64,000 bases of DNA, taken from the NCBI GenBank assembly GCA_033398695.1, contig CM065802.1, positions 136,448,096-136,512,095 of the forward strand, in the 5' to 3' direction. The notes under the pieces are model-generated. The model worked only from the letters and a program-made list of their open reading frames with translations, did not search any database and was not told the DNA's origin. Source of the DNA: Orobanche coerulescens. Its lineage: Eukaryota; Streptophyta; Magnoliopsida; Lamiales; Orobanchaceae. Every line of letters begins with the position of its first letter. The first letter of the stretch is position 1. The translations under genes and the position numbers were made by a program. This document shows positions 44,638 to 56,844 of this stretch, piece by piece.

Positions 44638-47600
44638 ATCCTTGCCATTTTTTCATTTTCCTTCGTTTCTTCACGATTCCTTCAGCCAGAATTGATGGAT
44701 TTGAGTAAGAACATCATGTAGCAACATATTTTGGAAGTTGGATTCGTGTTTAACATCTTCTTCCGCCCGGATCGAAGGTAAGAACACCTAAACTTTTGGT
44801 TTTGGAGATTTTTGGAGTTTCTTGATGTTTTGGACGATTTCCTTCGTTTCAATTCAGATTGTTGATAGAACTTTGTTGTATTCTTGAGATTATTCATTGC
44901 TCTTGAAGTTTTGTGGAACAAATTCGAGAATTTCTCCGTTAAATCGATTAAATTGGATTATGCCCTCAAAGTGTCCGATAAAATGCTTCAATGAGGTAGA
45001 ACTTGGGAAGTTCTATATGTTTTCGTAGAATGGTGATTGAATTGATATTGTTGTGATGATTCTTTGTAATTACGGGAATTTTGTTAAGGGAAGATAATGG
45101 ATTGATGATCAAATGCCTTAATTATGTTGTTATGATTATGGAATCGTAGTATTCTCGATGTTCTTGGTGGTTTGTTGCGATTCATGATGTTATGAGAAGT
45201 ATATGTTGAAGAACATGATTATATACACCTTGAATTGTGAATAAGGATTGTTTAGATGTTAGAACACATCGTATTATATACACCTTGAATGTGATGTCGG
45301 AATAAGTTGTGTTCTTAAGGAATTCTTGGATTATATGAATTGATGATCATTTTTAAGTGATGTTGGTGTTTTGGATATGACTATGGAATATTCATATCTA
45401 AAACTAAGTTATGTGTTTTCGTACAATATTCGTATAGGAATACGAATATGATTTTTGGGTTTGATAAGATTATGATTCACTTTTGAGTTTGAGAATTCAT
45501 ACGTATTGAACGAGTGTTCAATTCGGATAATGGAATTATTTGAAACCTTTGGAATATGGTTATCTATAATGTTGAATTAATCGGATCGTCCGTATTGATG
45601 ATGATAATCGGTATTGTTTTTTATTATGAATGTACAAGGAGGAAACTTGTATCCGTGTTTAAGATTGAATGTGGAATCGGTAATGCTTAGGCACTTGGTT
45701 AAATTGATTATTGATATGATCTTCGGATTGTGGAATCGTATTGTGGTTTTGAGTTCGTGTTTGATTGATTTGGGTTATTTGGATTTGTATTTAATCGGGA
45801 TATTGTAGAACCGTTGTGTTTGTTGATCGGTTATTGATTGTTATTTGTGATCATCGAGTTACGGCTTGTATTGTGGATATGAGTTCATATTTGTTGAGTT
45901 GGATTATTTGGTTTTATGTATATGACCGAGGTTTTGTTGAGCCGTTGAGTTTGATTGGTTGGCTATGTCGGTTATTGATTGTTATCGGATTGTTGTTGAT
46001 TGATTACTTCAATAGGTTGAGATGTTTGATCGTGGTTTATGACCATTGCGTTGCGGTTAAGGCTGAAGAGTTCATAGATTGATTTTGGTCGGGGCTGAGG
46101 AGCTCGTAGACTAAGGCAATGGATTTTGGTAACGGCTTCGTGGTATCGGTATCGAGGCAAGTTTATACTTGTTCAGTTTATAATATTTGATGAATGGTTT
46201 CGCTTTCATTTCATTTATAATTCATATAGCAATGATATTATAAGTATAAATTGTCGGGATGATGGTTTGTATATTGTGCCTTGGTTTGGATTAAATCATA
46301 ATGTATATGGTTTAAATGTGTTGGTGAATACGGAGATGTGAGTTATATTTGGTCAACAATATGGAATGTCGGATATCGAGGCTGGTTTACCGTGTTGACA
46401 TTGATGTCGGGATGGTGGTTTGTTGGTATAAATGGACTATACCTATTTTGGGATTATTCGTATAACTGTGTATTCGTTCAGGGATGTTTATTCGTGGAAA
46501 GGATGTTGTCTCCGGCTTTGAGGTAATTTATGTATTGTTCGGTTATGAGATAATTATTATGTTGAGTTGTTGTATAAGTTGTACGTTGAGGCTTCGTGTA
46601 TTGAGATTCATATTGGTTGTGTTGATCGTCTCATTGAGGGATGTTGATCCCAGAACTGTTGTCTGAGATTGTTGATCGTATGGATTATCCTTTGGGGTTT
46701 GTGATCCCAAGATTGTTGTTTTGAATATTGATTGGTCGTGTCGACTTTTCATTGTTAGTCTGTTGTTGTTCACTTCGGTGAGTCTTTTGATCTTTATTGG
46801 ATATGTGTTTCTTTGATTTTCGTTGTCATGATGCATCGTGACATATCTGGAGTCATATCTGCGTTCCGATTGGATATTGTATAAGATTTTTAGCTGGGCA
46901 CATATATAGTCATGCGTAAATATTTTCCGTGAAGGGCTGTGCACACGAGACGTAGTTCGTTGAGGTTAATTAGGTACATTGTCTCAAGTATATCCTGGAT
47001 TCCGTATATGGGGTGGACATGTGCACTGACACATATTCGGATCGGGCGTACTATGATGTCCATCTTTGAGCCATACCGTTTGGTCGTTCATAGTTCCATG
47101 TATGATTGCATATGTTCGACGGTTTACGACTGGTTGTTCATACGCCCGAGGGGTATGTTCGACAGTCGGAGTTATTTCTTTGAGATCCATTATTGTTGAT
47201 CATTTGGAGTTTACCTTGTTGATGGTATTCTCGGTTATTGTTGGTCCTTTGTTGATCATTTGGAGTTTACCTTGTTGATGGTATTCTCGATTATTGTTGA
47301 TCCTTTGTTGATCATGTCGGAGTTATCATGTTGCTGGTATTCTCGGTTATCGTTGATCCTTTTTTGGTCGTATTGGAGTTATCATGTCGATGATATTCTC
47401 AGTGATGTATCGGTTGATCATTGTTATTGATCGTATGAGCATTCGGGGTGTACGTCGATGTTCGGGATTTGTTATCATTATCATGTGATAGTTGATCTAC
47501 AGATATGTTGTGTATTATTGGTTTATCCAGGTTGAGATTTGATTGTGTAATCCGACGGATAGGATTTGGCACAGATTGGATTATTTCCACACTTATGAGT

Positions 47601-48721
47601 TATGATGATGTTTTGAGGATTGTTGGTATTTTTGGAATACAATACAGATAATTGTTGTTGAGTTCATTTCGTCATTTGAGAATGCGAAATATGGATTATT
47701 GTAAGGATTGATTTGTTATGAATTGCCATGGATTGGTAAGGTTATGATGGTAAGATTACTTTGGTAGTATTCTTACTATATTATTACATTGGTATGTAAT
47801 TATTTATGTTGATGTGATCGATATCATTGTTGAGTATTGTGGCTGACCCCGTCGTGGGCTTTATTTTTAGGTACTCGGAGATCGAGTTAGTAGCGGTCGT
47901 GAAGGGGTGAGATTCCCGGGTGATACTGGTTGTGGCATTTATTTGAGTATTGAGTATTCTTTTCTGGTTGTTTATTCCGCTGCAAATGTGTATTTTGAAC
48001 TGTGTTTATCTCCGCTGCGTGTGTATATTTCAAAATGGTTTTTCGGTATTTTTACCAACTCATGTGTATTTTAAATGGCCTTTTGGCACTTTGCGAACTT
48101 GGGCTATTTCGTTAAACCCTTTTTCCTAACTATTTTATCGGTACGTATAAGTGGTGGCTTAACGTACACTTTGAACTGTCGAGATTTGGCATTTCGCCTT
48201 GTATTTTCAAATGGTTTTTTATGACGGTATTTGAAAACTATGTTTTTGAAAATATTTGAGTATTTAAAATATTATCGCCATTGGCCTTTTGGCATTTTTA
48301 AACGTTTTTGAAAGAGTTTTTAGCCTGGTGGGTTCCGGCGCGGGACCCACGGCGTTGTAATATCCAGGATGGTTTTGGGGGTGTTACAGAATAAACCGTT
48401 CAATCATTTGTCTTTTTGTCGGTCCAAGTTAAACTGTTTTCCTTTTTTATTGGACAAGGAATCAACCAATCTAGCTTTCTATTGGTACTAGATAAACCTC
48501 ACGTAGATATCGATTGCGATTCTAACAATGCCGGATCCTTGATCCTAATGACACCGAATCCACTCGTATCCGTTATTTTTTCTCTCTTGTATGATTTCGT
48601 GTATAACACTCAATCACTGAACAATATAAACTCAAATACAACAATTATGATATTTACAATGATATCTCAAGTATGAATGCTTTGCTCAATGTTGTGTGTA
48701 GTTTGATACCAAATGGTTTGG

Positions 48722-48729
48722 TATTTATA
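48722..48729 (-). promoter_or_regulatory. TATA box of the Sirevirus G LTR
   Basis: TATAAATA on the minus strand in GGCTATAAATACC, about 80 bp downstream in that direction of the nearest palindrome-array copy. Confidence 0.6.
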
Positions 48730-48811
48730 GCCATTTTCATCCAACTAGCCGTTAGCTCCTTTTGACTATGTAGCGTGTGCTAGCCTTTCTTCACAGCGTG
48801 CATTATGGTCG

Positions 48812-49252
48812 TTACGTACGTTATGGATGTCCTGTAGCGTACGTTATCGACTTCCAGTTTCAGTCGAGTGGCTTTCATTTCTCCCTTTACGTACGTTGTT
48901 GCTTCATATTACGTACATTATCAATCTGGTTTAGCGTACATTAACCTTGCATCGTAGCATCCATTAACTCATATATATGTTGCATGCTTTTGTCAAATTG
49001 ATCGTTTGATTCTCTGACTTTGACCCTGAATTTTCCCAACGTTCATCTTGTTTAATTTCGTATTCAAACTTCATAACGTACGTTAACACCTTTATGTTAC
49101 GTACGTTAGCCGCCTTCGATAGCGTGCGTTATCCTTCCTTTGTAGCATGCGCTATCTTCATCAGGTAAGTCCTTCAGGTAGCTTCGTAACTCGTCTGATC
49201 TGCAGGTAACTTCCTTATTACGTACGTTATGCTTTGTATATTACGTACGTTA
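48812..49252 (-). repeat. RCGTRCGY palindrome array in the Sirevirus G LTR
   Basis: TTACGTACGTTA or one-base variants start at 48812, 48887, 49074, 49097, 49218 and 49241. GCGTGCGYTA-type copies lie between and after them (about 49120, 49265, 49285). Confidence 0.88.
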
Positions 49253-49430
49253 AGAGCCTTCGATTGCGTGCGCTATTCCTGGCAGATAGCGTGCGTTATC
49301 CATGCTGTTTTCTAGCTTTTTGCGACTTCAACTTCTTGTTGTTTTGTTTCGCTTCTTTATTGTTTTACTTTGTTTAACAACTTAATCATCAAAACTCGAT
49401 AATGAATATTTGGAATAAAATATTCCAACA

Positions 49431-49486
49431 ATCTCCCCCTTTTTGATGATTACAAAACAACACCTTGAATTGGATAAAACTTGCAA

Positions 49487-49530
<44 letters not shown>

Positions 49531-49974
49531 ACGAATCAAAGTTTTTGGCTTTGTTCGTTTCGTTAGTTTCTCCCATCTTTTCTTTTTCTCCTTTTTGACT
49601 TCTTCTTTTTGTTTTTCAACTTCTTCGTTTTTATTTTTGACTTTTCTCCTTTTTATTTTTCTCTCTCCCTTTTTACTTTTTATTTTTCTCGTCATTCTTC
49701 CATGACGCTTTTTATCCCATTCAACTCTTTTCTCCCCTTTTTTGTTATCAGCAAAAAGTATAAATCAAAGGATACTAATTTATGATAAAATATGCATAAA
49801 AGGGTAAAACTCTCCCTGACAAAAATCTCCCCTTCTAAAAATATAAACTCCCCTGAGTAAAATATTTATTGATAAAAATTAATTTTTATTTTTGGGGATC
49901 CAACCGATAGTTGGTTTTTCTTTTGAGAGATAGACTATATTCGGAATAAAAGTTCCTTTTGGAATCCAAATATT
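49431..49974 (-). other. G 3' tail with several polypurine tracts
   Basis: Directly before the LTR the minus strand reads AAAAAGGGGGAGAT, the primary tract. Further minus-strand purine tracts are AAAAGGGGAGAAAAG (about 49733), CAGGGAGAG (about 49815), AGAAGGGGAGA (about 49830) and CAGGGGAG (about 49850), a cluster as in other Sireviruses. Bases 49573-49740 are almost all purine on the minus strand. The trace IWIPKGTF near 49950 is the end of gag. Confidence 0.7.
49490..49526. repeat. (AT)n microsatellite
   Basis: About 18 uninterrupted AT units. The ORFs crossing it owe their length to this and to neighbouring purine-rich DNA. Confidence 0.95.
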
Positions 49975-50876
49975 TTAGGTTTTAATCGTCCGTCGTGGGC
50001 TTTTGCAACTCGTAAAATGATGCCAAATTTTTAAACATTTTTCGCAGTGGGGTATTTGGAAATTTAAGGATTCGTTTTTAGTATGCGGTTTGAATCCTAA
50101 CCCCGGTTTATTCAAAGTATATTTTTGAACACAAAGCATTTGTTCAAATTTTTCGTTTCCACACGAAAATTTCTTTGTCAAAATTTTAAGTTCGTCTTCA
50201 ACTTTTAAAAGATCATTCTTTAAATTATTTTTAATATCAAGACATTTTGAATGATCGATTTCGATAACTTTTCCTTTTTCAAGAATTGAAAATTTCAATT
50301 TCCAATAATTTATTTTTAGATTGGAGGGATTTAGTTTCGGATAAAGTATTTTGAAAATCAGTATGCAATAATTAGAATGCTTCAAACAGTTCAGCGTGAG
50401 ACGATGTACTAACCTGACTTTTGACGTCACTATCGTCGAATGAACTTCCTGCCATAAGTGCGAGGTTATTTTGATTGATGAAATCTTCATCTTCATCTTC
50501 GTCACTCCACGTGGCAATTAAGACTTCCTTCTTTGAAGTCGATGCTCGGCAATTCTTTGCGAAGTGGCCTGGTTTACCACATAATCGACAGTTGTTGTTG
50601 AATTTCTTCATTCAGCCCGAGATGTCTTTCTTTCTCCGGTTTAATAAGTTTTGAAACTTATTAATATTCTTGGCATAATATGCCGATTCTTCATCACTTT
50701 CGTCCACCGGGATTTCTTCTTTAGATCTCGACATCTTAGCCTTCATGGCTATCGATTTTTCTTTCAGCTTCGGTTTGGCATTCCGAGATTTTAGGACAAT
50801 CTCGTAGTTTATAAGTGAACCAACGAGAGCACTAAAATCAAGATTGTTTAAATCTTTTGATTCCATTATTGCCGTC
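49975..50876 (-). pseudogene. G gag, zinc knuckle and coiled-coil part
   Basis: On the minus strand Gag resumes after element H with IMESKDLNNLDFSALVGSLI and an acidic segment (VDESDEESAYYAKNINKF). A stop follows at 50612 (after ISG), then a CCHC knuckle (CRLCGKPGHFAKNC) and an acidic stretch WSDEDEDEDF. A frameshift near 50380 leads to a coiled-coil tail (LKNDLLKVEDELKILTKKF) ending at 49975. The order is as expected for Sirevirus Gag and complements the E copy, which lacks the knuckle. No pol follows. Confidence 0.85.
50872..50876 (+). other. Left TSD of H (CCGTC)
   Basis: It is repeated at 59748-59752. G's gag sequence continues across the two. Confidence 0.95.
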
Positions 50877-51639
50877 TGTAACACCCCCAAATCCTATTGG
50901 GTTATTACAGTGCCGTGGACCCCACGCCAGGAGATCCACCAGGCGAACATGACTAAAATACATTAAATTAAACAACAAGGGAAAATCATAGTCCCTACCA
51001 TGATATCCGACACAATATTCCGATAAGGAATTTCAACGACAACGATGGGCCTACATGGCCAAGAGTAAAAATACAACATCCACGAACATCCGCCGGTAAT
51101 ACAAAATGACAATGACTGACAACTGAAGAACACTCCAACCGACTGACCAACATGAACAACTCGGACTAGTATCGCTCGTATGCCTCGTCGCCATCGTCAT
51201 GCCCCTGTGCCTCAACTCTCTCCTCGCAAGCACCTAAAACATGAAAACATGTTCCTCCCACGGGTCGATCATCCAGATAATGAACATCAAATACATGTAT
51301 AACATGATATGCATCCAAAGGCGTAATGAAACGGTATAATGATGATAATAATACGAGATGCTCACAAACCAAGGTAAGAACCGAGCATTCGTGAAATACT
51401 ATGCCCACGGCATACTATTAATACATGTTCGACAGGTTAGAACATAAGTGCCCAACGGCGAATCATAATCACGAGAATACCACAATGAATTACACGACAT
51501 GAACCAAACCGAGCGAGTTAAATATGAATCACAATGCCGGAGGCTCCAATGAAATTAACAAGACAATCACAAGGCCTAAAAACCACTCGGCCAAGCTGTC
51601 AAATATCACAATCACATGAAGCCAAAGCAATTGTTATTG

Positions 51640-51855
51640 ATTAGGGCGAAGCCACGGCATGAAAGCCGTATCACAATTAGGGCGAAGCCACGGCATGAAA
51701 GCCGTATCACAATTAGGGCGAAGCCACGGCATGAAAGCCGTATCACAATTAGGGCGAAGCCACGGCATGAAAGCCGTATCACAATTAGGGCGAAGCCACG
51801 GCATGAAAGCCGTATCACAATTAGGGCGAAGCCACGGCATGAAAGCCGTATCACA
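51640..51855. repeat. Six exact 36-bp tandem repeats, each with a hairpin
   Basis: The unit starts ATTAGGGCGAAGCC and contains ACGGC-ATGAAA-GCCGT, a 5-bp stem. The six units occupy exactly 216 bp. The other LTR has three units of 37 bp (57619-57729). Confidence 0.95.
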
Positions 51856-53189
51856 ATTAGGGGATGGTATCTTTGTCTTGAGTCGGCGGCACCATCCTCG
51901 GCAGTCCCAACTCAACACCTCGATTGCCTTAGAACGGCTAACAGATGACAATGATGCGGATGATTCCATGAATGCTTGAGCGCCGATTTCCTTATAATGG
52001 CTAATCGATGTGAGCGATATGATGAATGATTGAATACCTCGATTTGCTGCGACGGCAATTCGATAACAATGATATGAAGGATGCCTCGGCACCTTTAATC
52101 GATTCTGCGGCGAAGGTGAGAAATGAATAAGCGATGCCTTTAATCGGCGTGTATGCGGTTTTAATGACAATCGAAAAGGAATAACAATGATCTCAACAAT
52201 GTCTTAAATTGACATCTATATTAACAACAATCGATACATCGACCCCGCGAACCGGCTATCGACAATGACATTAATAATGAGTATCACAATGCCTTGAATC
52301 GGCCGTTAACGAACAACAATAAATATTTGGCAAAATTGCCGAAAGGTATCGTATCGAACGATCTCTTAATATCAATGAATTCATGAAGAGACTAAGTCTC
52401 GGAATGATACAACACATTTATACACATATATGATGACATTAATCTCATTGACTAGTACAAGTATAAAACTTGCCTCAAACCGAAGGCGACAAGGTACTTC
52501 CACGATCAACGTCCTTAATGAAATTATCGGCCGCTCGAACAACCTTGAACAACACAAATACCAACAATTCTCTTAATACACGAATCAAGCATGATCACAA
52601 CCAACTCAAAAGTCGATACAACAATACCCGAAACTCATTGGGGCATTAAAACAAACGCGTTGTAAACAATCTCCAATTGTTTACAACCAAAACTCAATTA
52701 CATCCGAAACCAACTTCCAATGAATGATTCAAACCCACAAAACCTCATGAATACTATCAATAATCCAAAATGAATATCCGAAAACGTGATTATAATGACA
52801 ATTAATCGAAAACCCCCAATTCCAACTCGATTTTCAAGGTGTTCTTGAATAATTCCTAAATAATCCAATGAATCCTTATACAAAATCATAATCATATACA
52901 TATCCCTTCATATATCATGATTATAACGTCCAAAATATCGTATCTCAACACAAAATCGAAATCCAAGGTGTTGAAGAATATTACCTTTGAAGATCCAAGT
53001 ACTCTAATCCGAAGAACACGCGTTAGATTGATTATCCGGGCTTCACGATCGAAAGGAGATGAAGAAAATCAAACACCCAAATGATTTGTGAAGGAAAAAC
53101 CCTCCCTCAAGTTTTCTCTCTCGGTTGAAGGTGAATAAAAGGGAGAGAAATGGTGAAATCTCAAAAACGAATTTAAAGGAGTTGATCGC

Positions 53190-53470
53190 CTGCCGACACG
53201 GCCCGTGCCGATCGGCACGGTCGTGTCGCATACCTGGCCGACAGGACTCGACCGTGTCCTCGCTTGACACGGTCGCGGCGCGAGGGCCTTCCGATAGTGA
53301 CCGTCCGACGGCCGACTGGCATGACTCGGCCGTGTCCTGGAACACGGTCGGGCGTGTCGGCGATCAATTCGCTTATCCGGAAGAGTTCGACTGCCGTGTG
53401 CACGACACGGCCGGGTCTCGAGGCGAGACTTCGTCATTTCGGACGAGTACGACGACACGGCCGAGTTCGT
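53190..53470 (-). repeat. ACACGGCCGTGT-like palindrome array in H U3 (3' LTR copy)
   Basis: Many CACGG(C/T)CG and GTGTCG blocks in both orientations form partly palindromic pairs, for example CCGTGCCGATCGGCACGG near 53200. The equivalent block in the other LTR is 59085-59390 and differs by many small indels. Confidence 0.75.
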
Positions 53471-53837
53471 TCGGCGATGATCGCCAATAATCAAAAAATG
53501 AGCGGTTGAGCTAAAACGACCATAACTCTCTCGTCCGGACTCCGATTGACTCACCGTTTGAACCATTGGAAAGCTAACTCGATGTTCTATAATATTGCAA
53601 AGATTTAGAATTTTTGGAGTTACCAAAAATTAATGGTGATCTAACAAATTCGAACTCATATGAGGAAAGTTGAAACAATGAACAATAACGATACACAACT
53701 CGAAGTTTTTCCGAACGGTGAACACGGTGAATGAACATGATTGATGAATGATTATAATCGGGTGAAAATACACTGAGTGGTAATTACAGACTGATAATTA
53801 CTGAATGAAAATGAATGAATTACAACCGGGTATTACA

Positions 53838-53856
53838 TACACCCCCCCTTAAAAGG
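53838..53856 (-). other. Polypurine tract of H
   Basis: On the minus strand, CCTTTTAAGGGGGGGTGTA precedes the LTR, itself preceded by a TTTCGAGGACGAAACT block as in the other chromoviruses. Confidence 0.85.
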
Positions 53857-54539
53857 AGTTTCGTCCTCGAAACTCAGGGTAAACAACTCGGGATATGAAC
53901 TATCCATCAAGATCTGAAAACAATAATGCAAATCTAGTCCTCGGGACCAAATCAATCGCACGCCCAAGTCCCCAAGACTTGACGTCTCGAATCTCAGTGA
54001 ATGATTTCCCAAATTATCAAGAAATCTTGAGCACAACGCCGAAGGGGTGAACTCCCAACAGTTGACCCAAATCTCAAGATTCTCAAATATGATCATAATA
54101 AAATAGATCAAGAATAAATGATCTACAGTCACGATACATTATTATGGATAGATTTACACAGTCATCCAAAAAAAACAAGGTTACATCTCAAATGTACCCA
54201 ACATCGATATCCTTTATCTCAACGATTTAAGGTATATCCGCAGATGAACTCGCCGCTAAATATGATCTCGGAAGGTCACGAGAATGAAAGTGACTAAAAT
54301 GAATGATGAATGATAAATGACTACAAATCCGACAAGGATTTGGAATGACTCACCAAGGTGAATTAATAACGTCATGAGTGATAGTTCTCTGAAGTGATTG
54401 GAACCGCCGTTCCTCGTGAATTGAATGATTAATCGATAATTATGAGTCCCAACATGATTGATATATATGATGAATGAATTAGATGAATGAGTGAACGACA
54501 ATGAAATGAATGATTGTCCTACTACCGAGCAAGAATTAA
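53857..54539 (-). other. H 3' non-coding stretch after gag
   Basis: This is the untranslated region between the end of gag and the polypurine tract. One minus frame is open to 54256 but shows no conserved motif. GAATGATGAATGA-like short repeats occur at 54290-54500. Confidence 0.6.
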
Positions 54540-55770
54540 CTTGTTCAAAACCGGTGATGAATGTCCTTACCTCGGGTTCTCGAAGCCTGATAGGGTCCCT
54601 TGGATGATGTACGGGCTGAAGTAACGAAGTCTCTCGAGGCCCTTGAGCTCTCTTGAGATTTACTGGCGCTAGAACCCCGCAGATTTCGCCGTGTCCTTGC
54701 CTCCCACACGTAAAACAAACAATAGCCGGCACCGTACACCGGTACTAACGTGACCTTTGAATCACGCTTAAAGCAAACAACAATCGAACTCGTCGCACGA
54801 GAGGAAGATCTTGTCCCAAAGACGAAGACGACTAGAAAATGACCTCGACGCCGGAGCCCGATGTCCCTCTGAACGAGCCGACATTCTAGTCCTCTCACCT
54901 GAAGAAACTGAAGGATGCTTCTGAGTAAGCTCCTTGATCAAAAGCTCTGCTCCAAGAGCCTTCCCGATGAACTCACTAAGTGAATTACAATTGTGATTGA
55001 ACAACTGCATCCTCAACTGCGGATTTAGCCTCTTGCTAAAATACTTAATTTTATCCGCCTCAGTACGGATAATTGACGAAGCAAACTGAAGTAGTCCCTG
55101 AAACTTCTCAGCAATGACAATAACACCCTCGTCCTCGTCGGGTTCGGGGTTCAAAACCTCTGACAACTTGGCTTCCCGAAGTGGGGCCGGATAATACCTC
55201 TCTATCATGAGAGTCTTGAATTCGCCCCAAACACAATCTCGATCGGTGGGTTTCACAGAAAGCCACCAAGAATAAGCACCCTTACTCAAGTAGTAAGCCG
55301 CATCGCCACTTTACTCTCCTCAGGACACCGAACCATGTCGAAGAGTTTATCAAAATGCTAAAGCCAATGAACAATATCACCTGGTTCCGACGAACCTCAA
55401 AAGTAGGCGGCCTCGGCGAGAGATATCGCCAACAATCTGATTCACTCTCCCGATCTGTCCCATTAAACGGCTCTGGAATTCTTGCGGTGGACCACGAACC
55501 ATCGAGTGCATGGTCTCCATCATCCGCGTCATCTGAGTCATCTGGGCCATCATGCCCTGCACAAATATGAATGGGTCAACCCGAGCACCTTCCGAGTGAG
55601 ATGCCTCTCGGGTACGACTCCCTGACGGCGACTGATTATCTGCTGATGAATGAGTAGCCTCGCTATTTGATGAATTAATGATATCCCTCGCGTTCGTGTG
55701 GGCATGCAAACGAGATCCCAGGTTCCGCCCGCACCGCGCCTCTTCCCCTCGTCCTCTCGACTCTATCCAT
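54540..55770 (-). pseudogene. H Gag (only protein of the element)
   Basis: The minus-strand ATG at 55770 (MDRVERTRGRGA) is the likely start, about 1.07 kb after the primer site. A frameshift leads to VQGMMAQMTQMTRMMETMHS (from 55709). A second frame break at about 55400 and another near 55290 precede the capsid-type core: GAYSWWLSV, FKTLMIERYYPAPLREAK, EKFQGLLQFAS and KYFSKRLNPQLRMQLFNH. The zinc knuckle reads CFTCGRQGHGEIC, one residue short of the CX2CX4HX4C spacing. After about 54540 no known domain follows. Small indels near CG-rich sites break the frame and could partly be sequence errors. Confidence 0.82.
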
Positions 55771-56822
55771 ACTGAAGTAGGAAAGTCACATGATGATTAT
55801 AGATTCCGCATGAATATCGCATTATGATTACGTTACAGAGTGACAATAATGAGCATACACGCTCTCGCACAATGAATGCATTAATGATTTAATGAAATGA
55901 TCGTCGACATTACGTCAGAGTATGATAAGATCGTATGAAACATCAAATGAGGTAACATGATTGCCTGATGAAATTCCTGAAATGATTTTCTTGAACAAGT
56001 TAACAAGGTTGAAAATTCGATCCTCAAGATCAACAATCGAACCGTGAGATGGGTTTGAATGATTAATGAATTAATCGAATAATGAGATCAATCGAGTGAT
56101 GAATGAATTAAGCGAACGATGAGATTGGTGAGTGATGAATGAATTATGTGAGTGATGATATTGGTGAGTGATGAATGAATTAATCGATGATGAATGAATT
56201 ATCCGAGTGATGATATTGATCGAGTGAGGAATGATTTAACCGAGTGATGGATGAATTATCTAAGTGATGATATTGGTGAGTGATGAATGAATTAATCGAG
56301 TGATGAAGGAATTGGTGAGTGATGAATGAATTAAGCGAGAAATGGTATTGATCGGGTGATGAATAAATTAACCGAGTGATGAATGAATTATCCGAGTAAT
56401 GATATTGGTGAGTGATGAGCGAATTAATCGAGTGATGAGATCAAAATAATGATTGAGGATTATTAATCGATGAATGAGTTGATCCTTAATGCTTACACAA
56501 GTCATGCGTGCTCCAAAACAATTAGTCATGAATCAATCATAACACTAATATCACATATATATTTCAACAAACATGAAAAATTAATAACATGATGAATGTA
56601 TGAACATAAAGAGAATCGAGTCCTTACACAGGTCATACGAAGCTTCGAGGTCTCACGATACTAGTCCCAACTGACGACGACTCGATGAATGAATGACTCG
56701 CGCAGTCGTATGAATATTATGACTCACAAAACCCGACTGTCCCGATTGTCATAACCTGACAGTCCCACTACTACCGCATCGGTAGAGCCACATAACTCAC
56801 ATCTCAGGGTATCTCACAACCC
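55771..56822 (-). repeat. H leader with degenerate GAGTGATGAATGAATTA repeats
   Basis: Between primer site and gag, a region at about 56060-56470 repeats GTGATGAATGAATTA / ATCGAGTGATGA units some 15 times with variable spacing. No ORF is seen. Bases 56480-56820 are unique AT-rich sequence. Confidence 0.75.
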
Positions 56823-56825
56823 AGA

Positions 56826-56840
56826 GCTCTCTGATACCAT
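56826..56840 (-). other. Primer binding site of H (tRNA-iMet type)
   Basis: On the minus strand, TGGTATCAGAGAGCTC follows the 5' LTR after a GAAGA spacer. The first 11 bases match the usual iMet site. Confidence 0.85.
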
Positions 56841-56844
56841 CTTC

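Larger units (their letters stand above)
40462..48388 (+). mobile_element. I: gypsy solo LTR (about 4.6 kb) interrupted by solo LTR K
   Basis: It starts TGTAATACCCAG and ends GGGGGTGTTACA. Without K (41140-44429) about 4.64 kb remain. No primer site, polypurine tract, second LTR or coding domain is seen, so it is a solo LTR. Flanks are GAGTA (40457-40461) and GAATA (48389-48393), a TSD with one mismatch. From 45000 to 48300 the sequence is T/G-rich with GTTGATC-type repeats (47190-47400), and the many small ORFs there are chance. Confidence 0.8.
40218..49430 (-). repeat. 3' LTR of Sirevirus G, split by solo LTR I
   Basis: On the plus strand it begins TGTTGGTGTAATATTGG and ends TATTCCAACA. 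Sequence on both sides of I is continuous in character: a series of ATCGGTC-/GTCGGTCC- and TAAACCGTT-like units runs from 40405 to 40461 and resumes at 48389-48500. The block GGTTCGGCC-AACCTGCCTACGTCCTCT (40335-40365) is a sequence I associate with Sirevirus LTRs. Confidence 0.8.
50877..53837 (-). repeat. 3' LTR of H
   Basis: On the plus strand it runs from TGTAACACCCCC to CGGGTATTACA. It contains six 36-bp tandem repeats (51640-51855) and a CG-rich palindrome array (53190-53470). The long ORFs at 51612-52170 on both strands arise only because the repeat unit is divisible by three. Confidence 0.94.

Noticed and set aside
46138..46155. TGGTATCGGTATCGAGG as a primer site inside LTR I
   Set aside because: It is not next to an LTR end, and a related GAGGCAAGTTTTATACTTGT block occurs inside the LTRs of H, so it is LTR sequence.
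45614..47278. Many hydrophobic ORFs of 60-90 residues
   Set aside because: T/G-rich second half of solo LTR I; the low stop density is a composition effect and no pair of ORFs shares a domain.
49450..49705. Lys/Glu-rich ORF on the minus strand and hydrophobic ORF on the plus strand
   Set aside because: Both are produced by the (AT)n run and a 170-bp purine/pyrimidine-biased tract; no conserved motif.
51640..51855. Possible CRISPR-like array
   Set aside because: Units are directly contiguous with no spacers, all in an LTR of a plant retrotransposon.
51612..52170. Long overlapping ORFs on both strands encoding repeated peptides
   Set aside because: They arise from six 36-bp tandem repeats (a multiple of three) within a non-coding LTR; the matching region in the other LTR has 37-bp units and no such ORFs.
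53043..53626. Overlapping Arg-rich ORFs on both strands (and 58927-59536)
   Set aside because: Produced by the CACGG/CCGTG array in H U3; frames do not survive between the two LTR copies.
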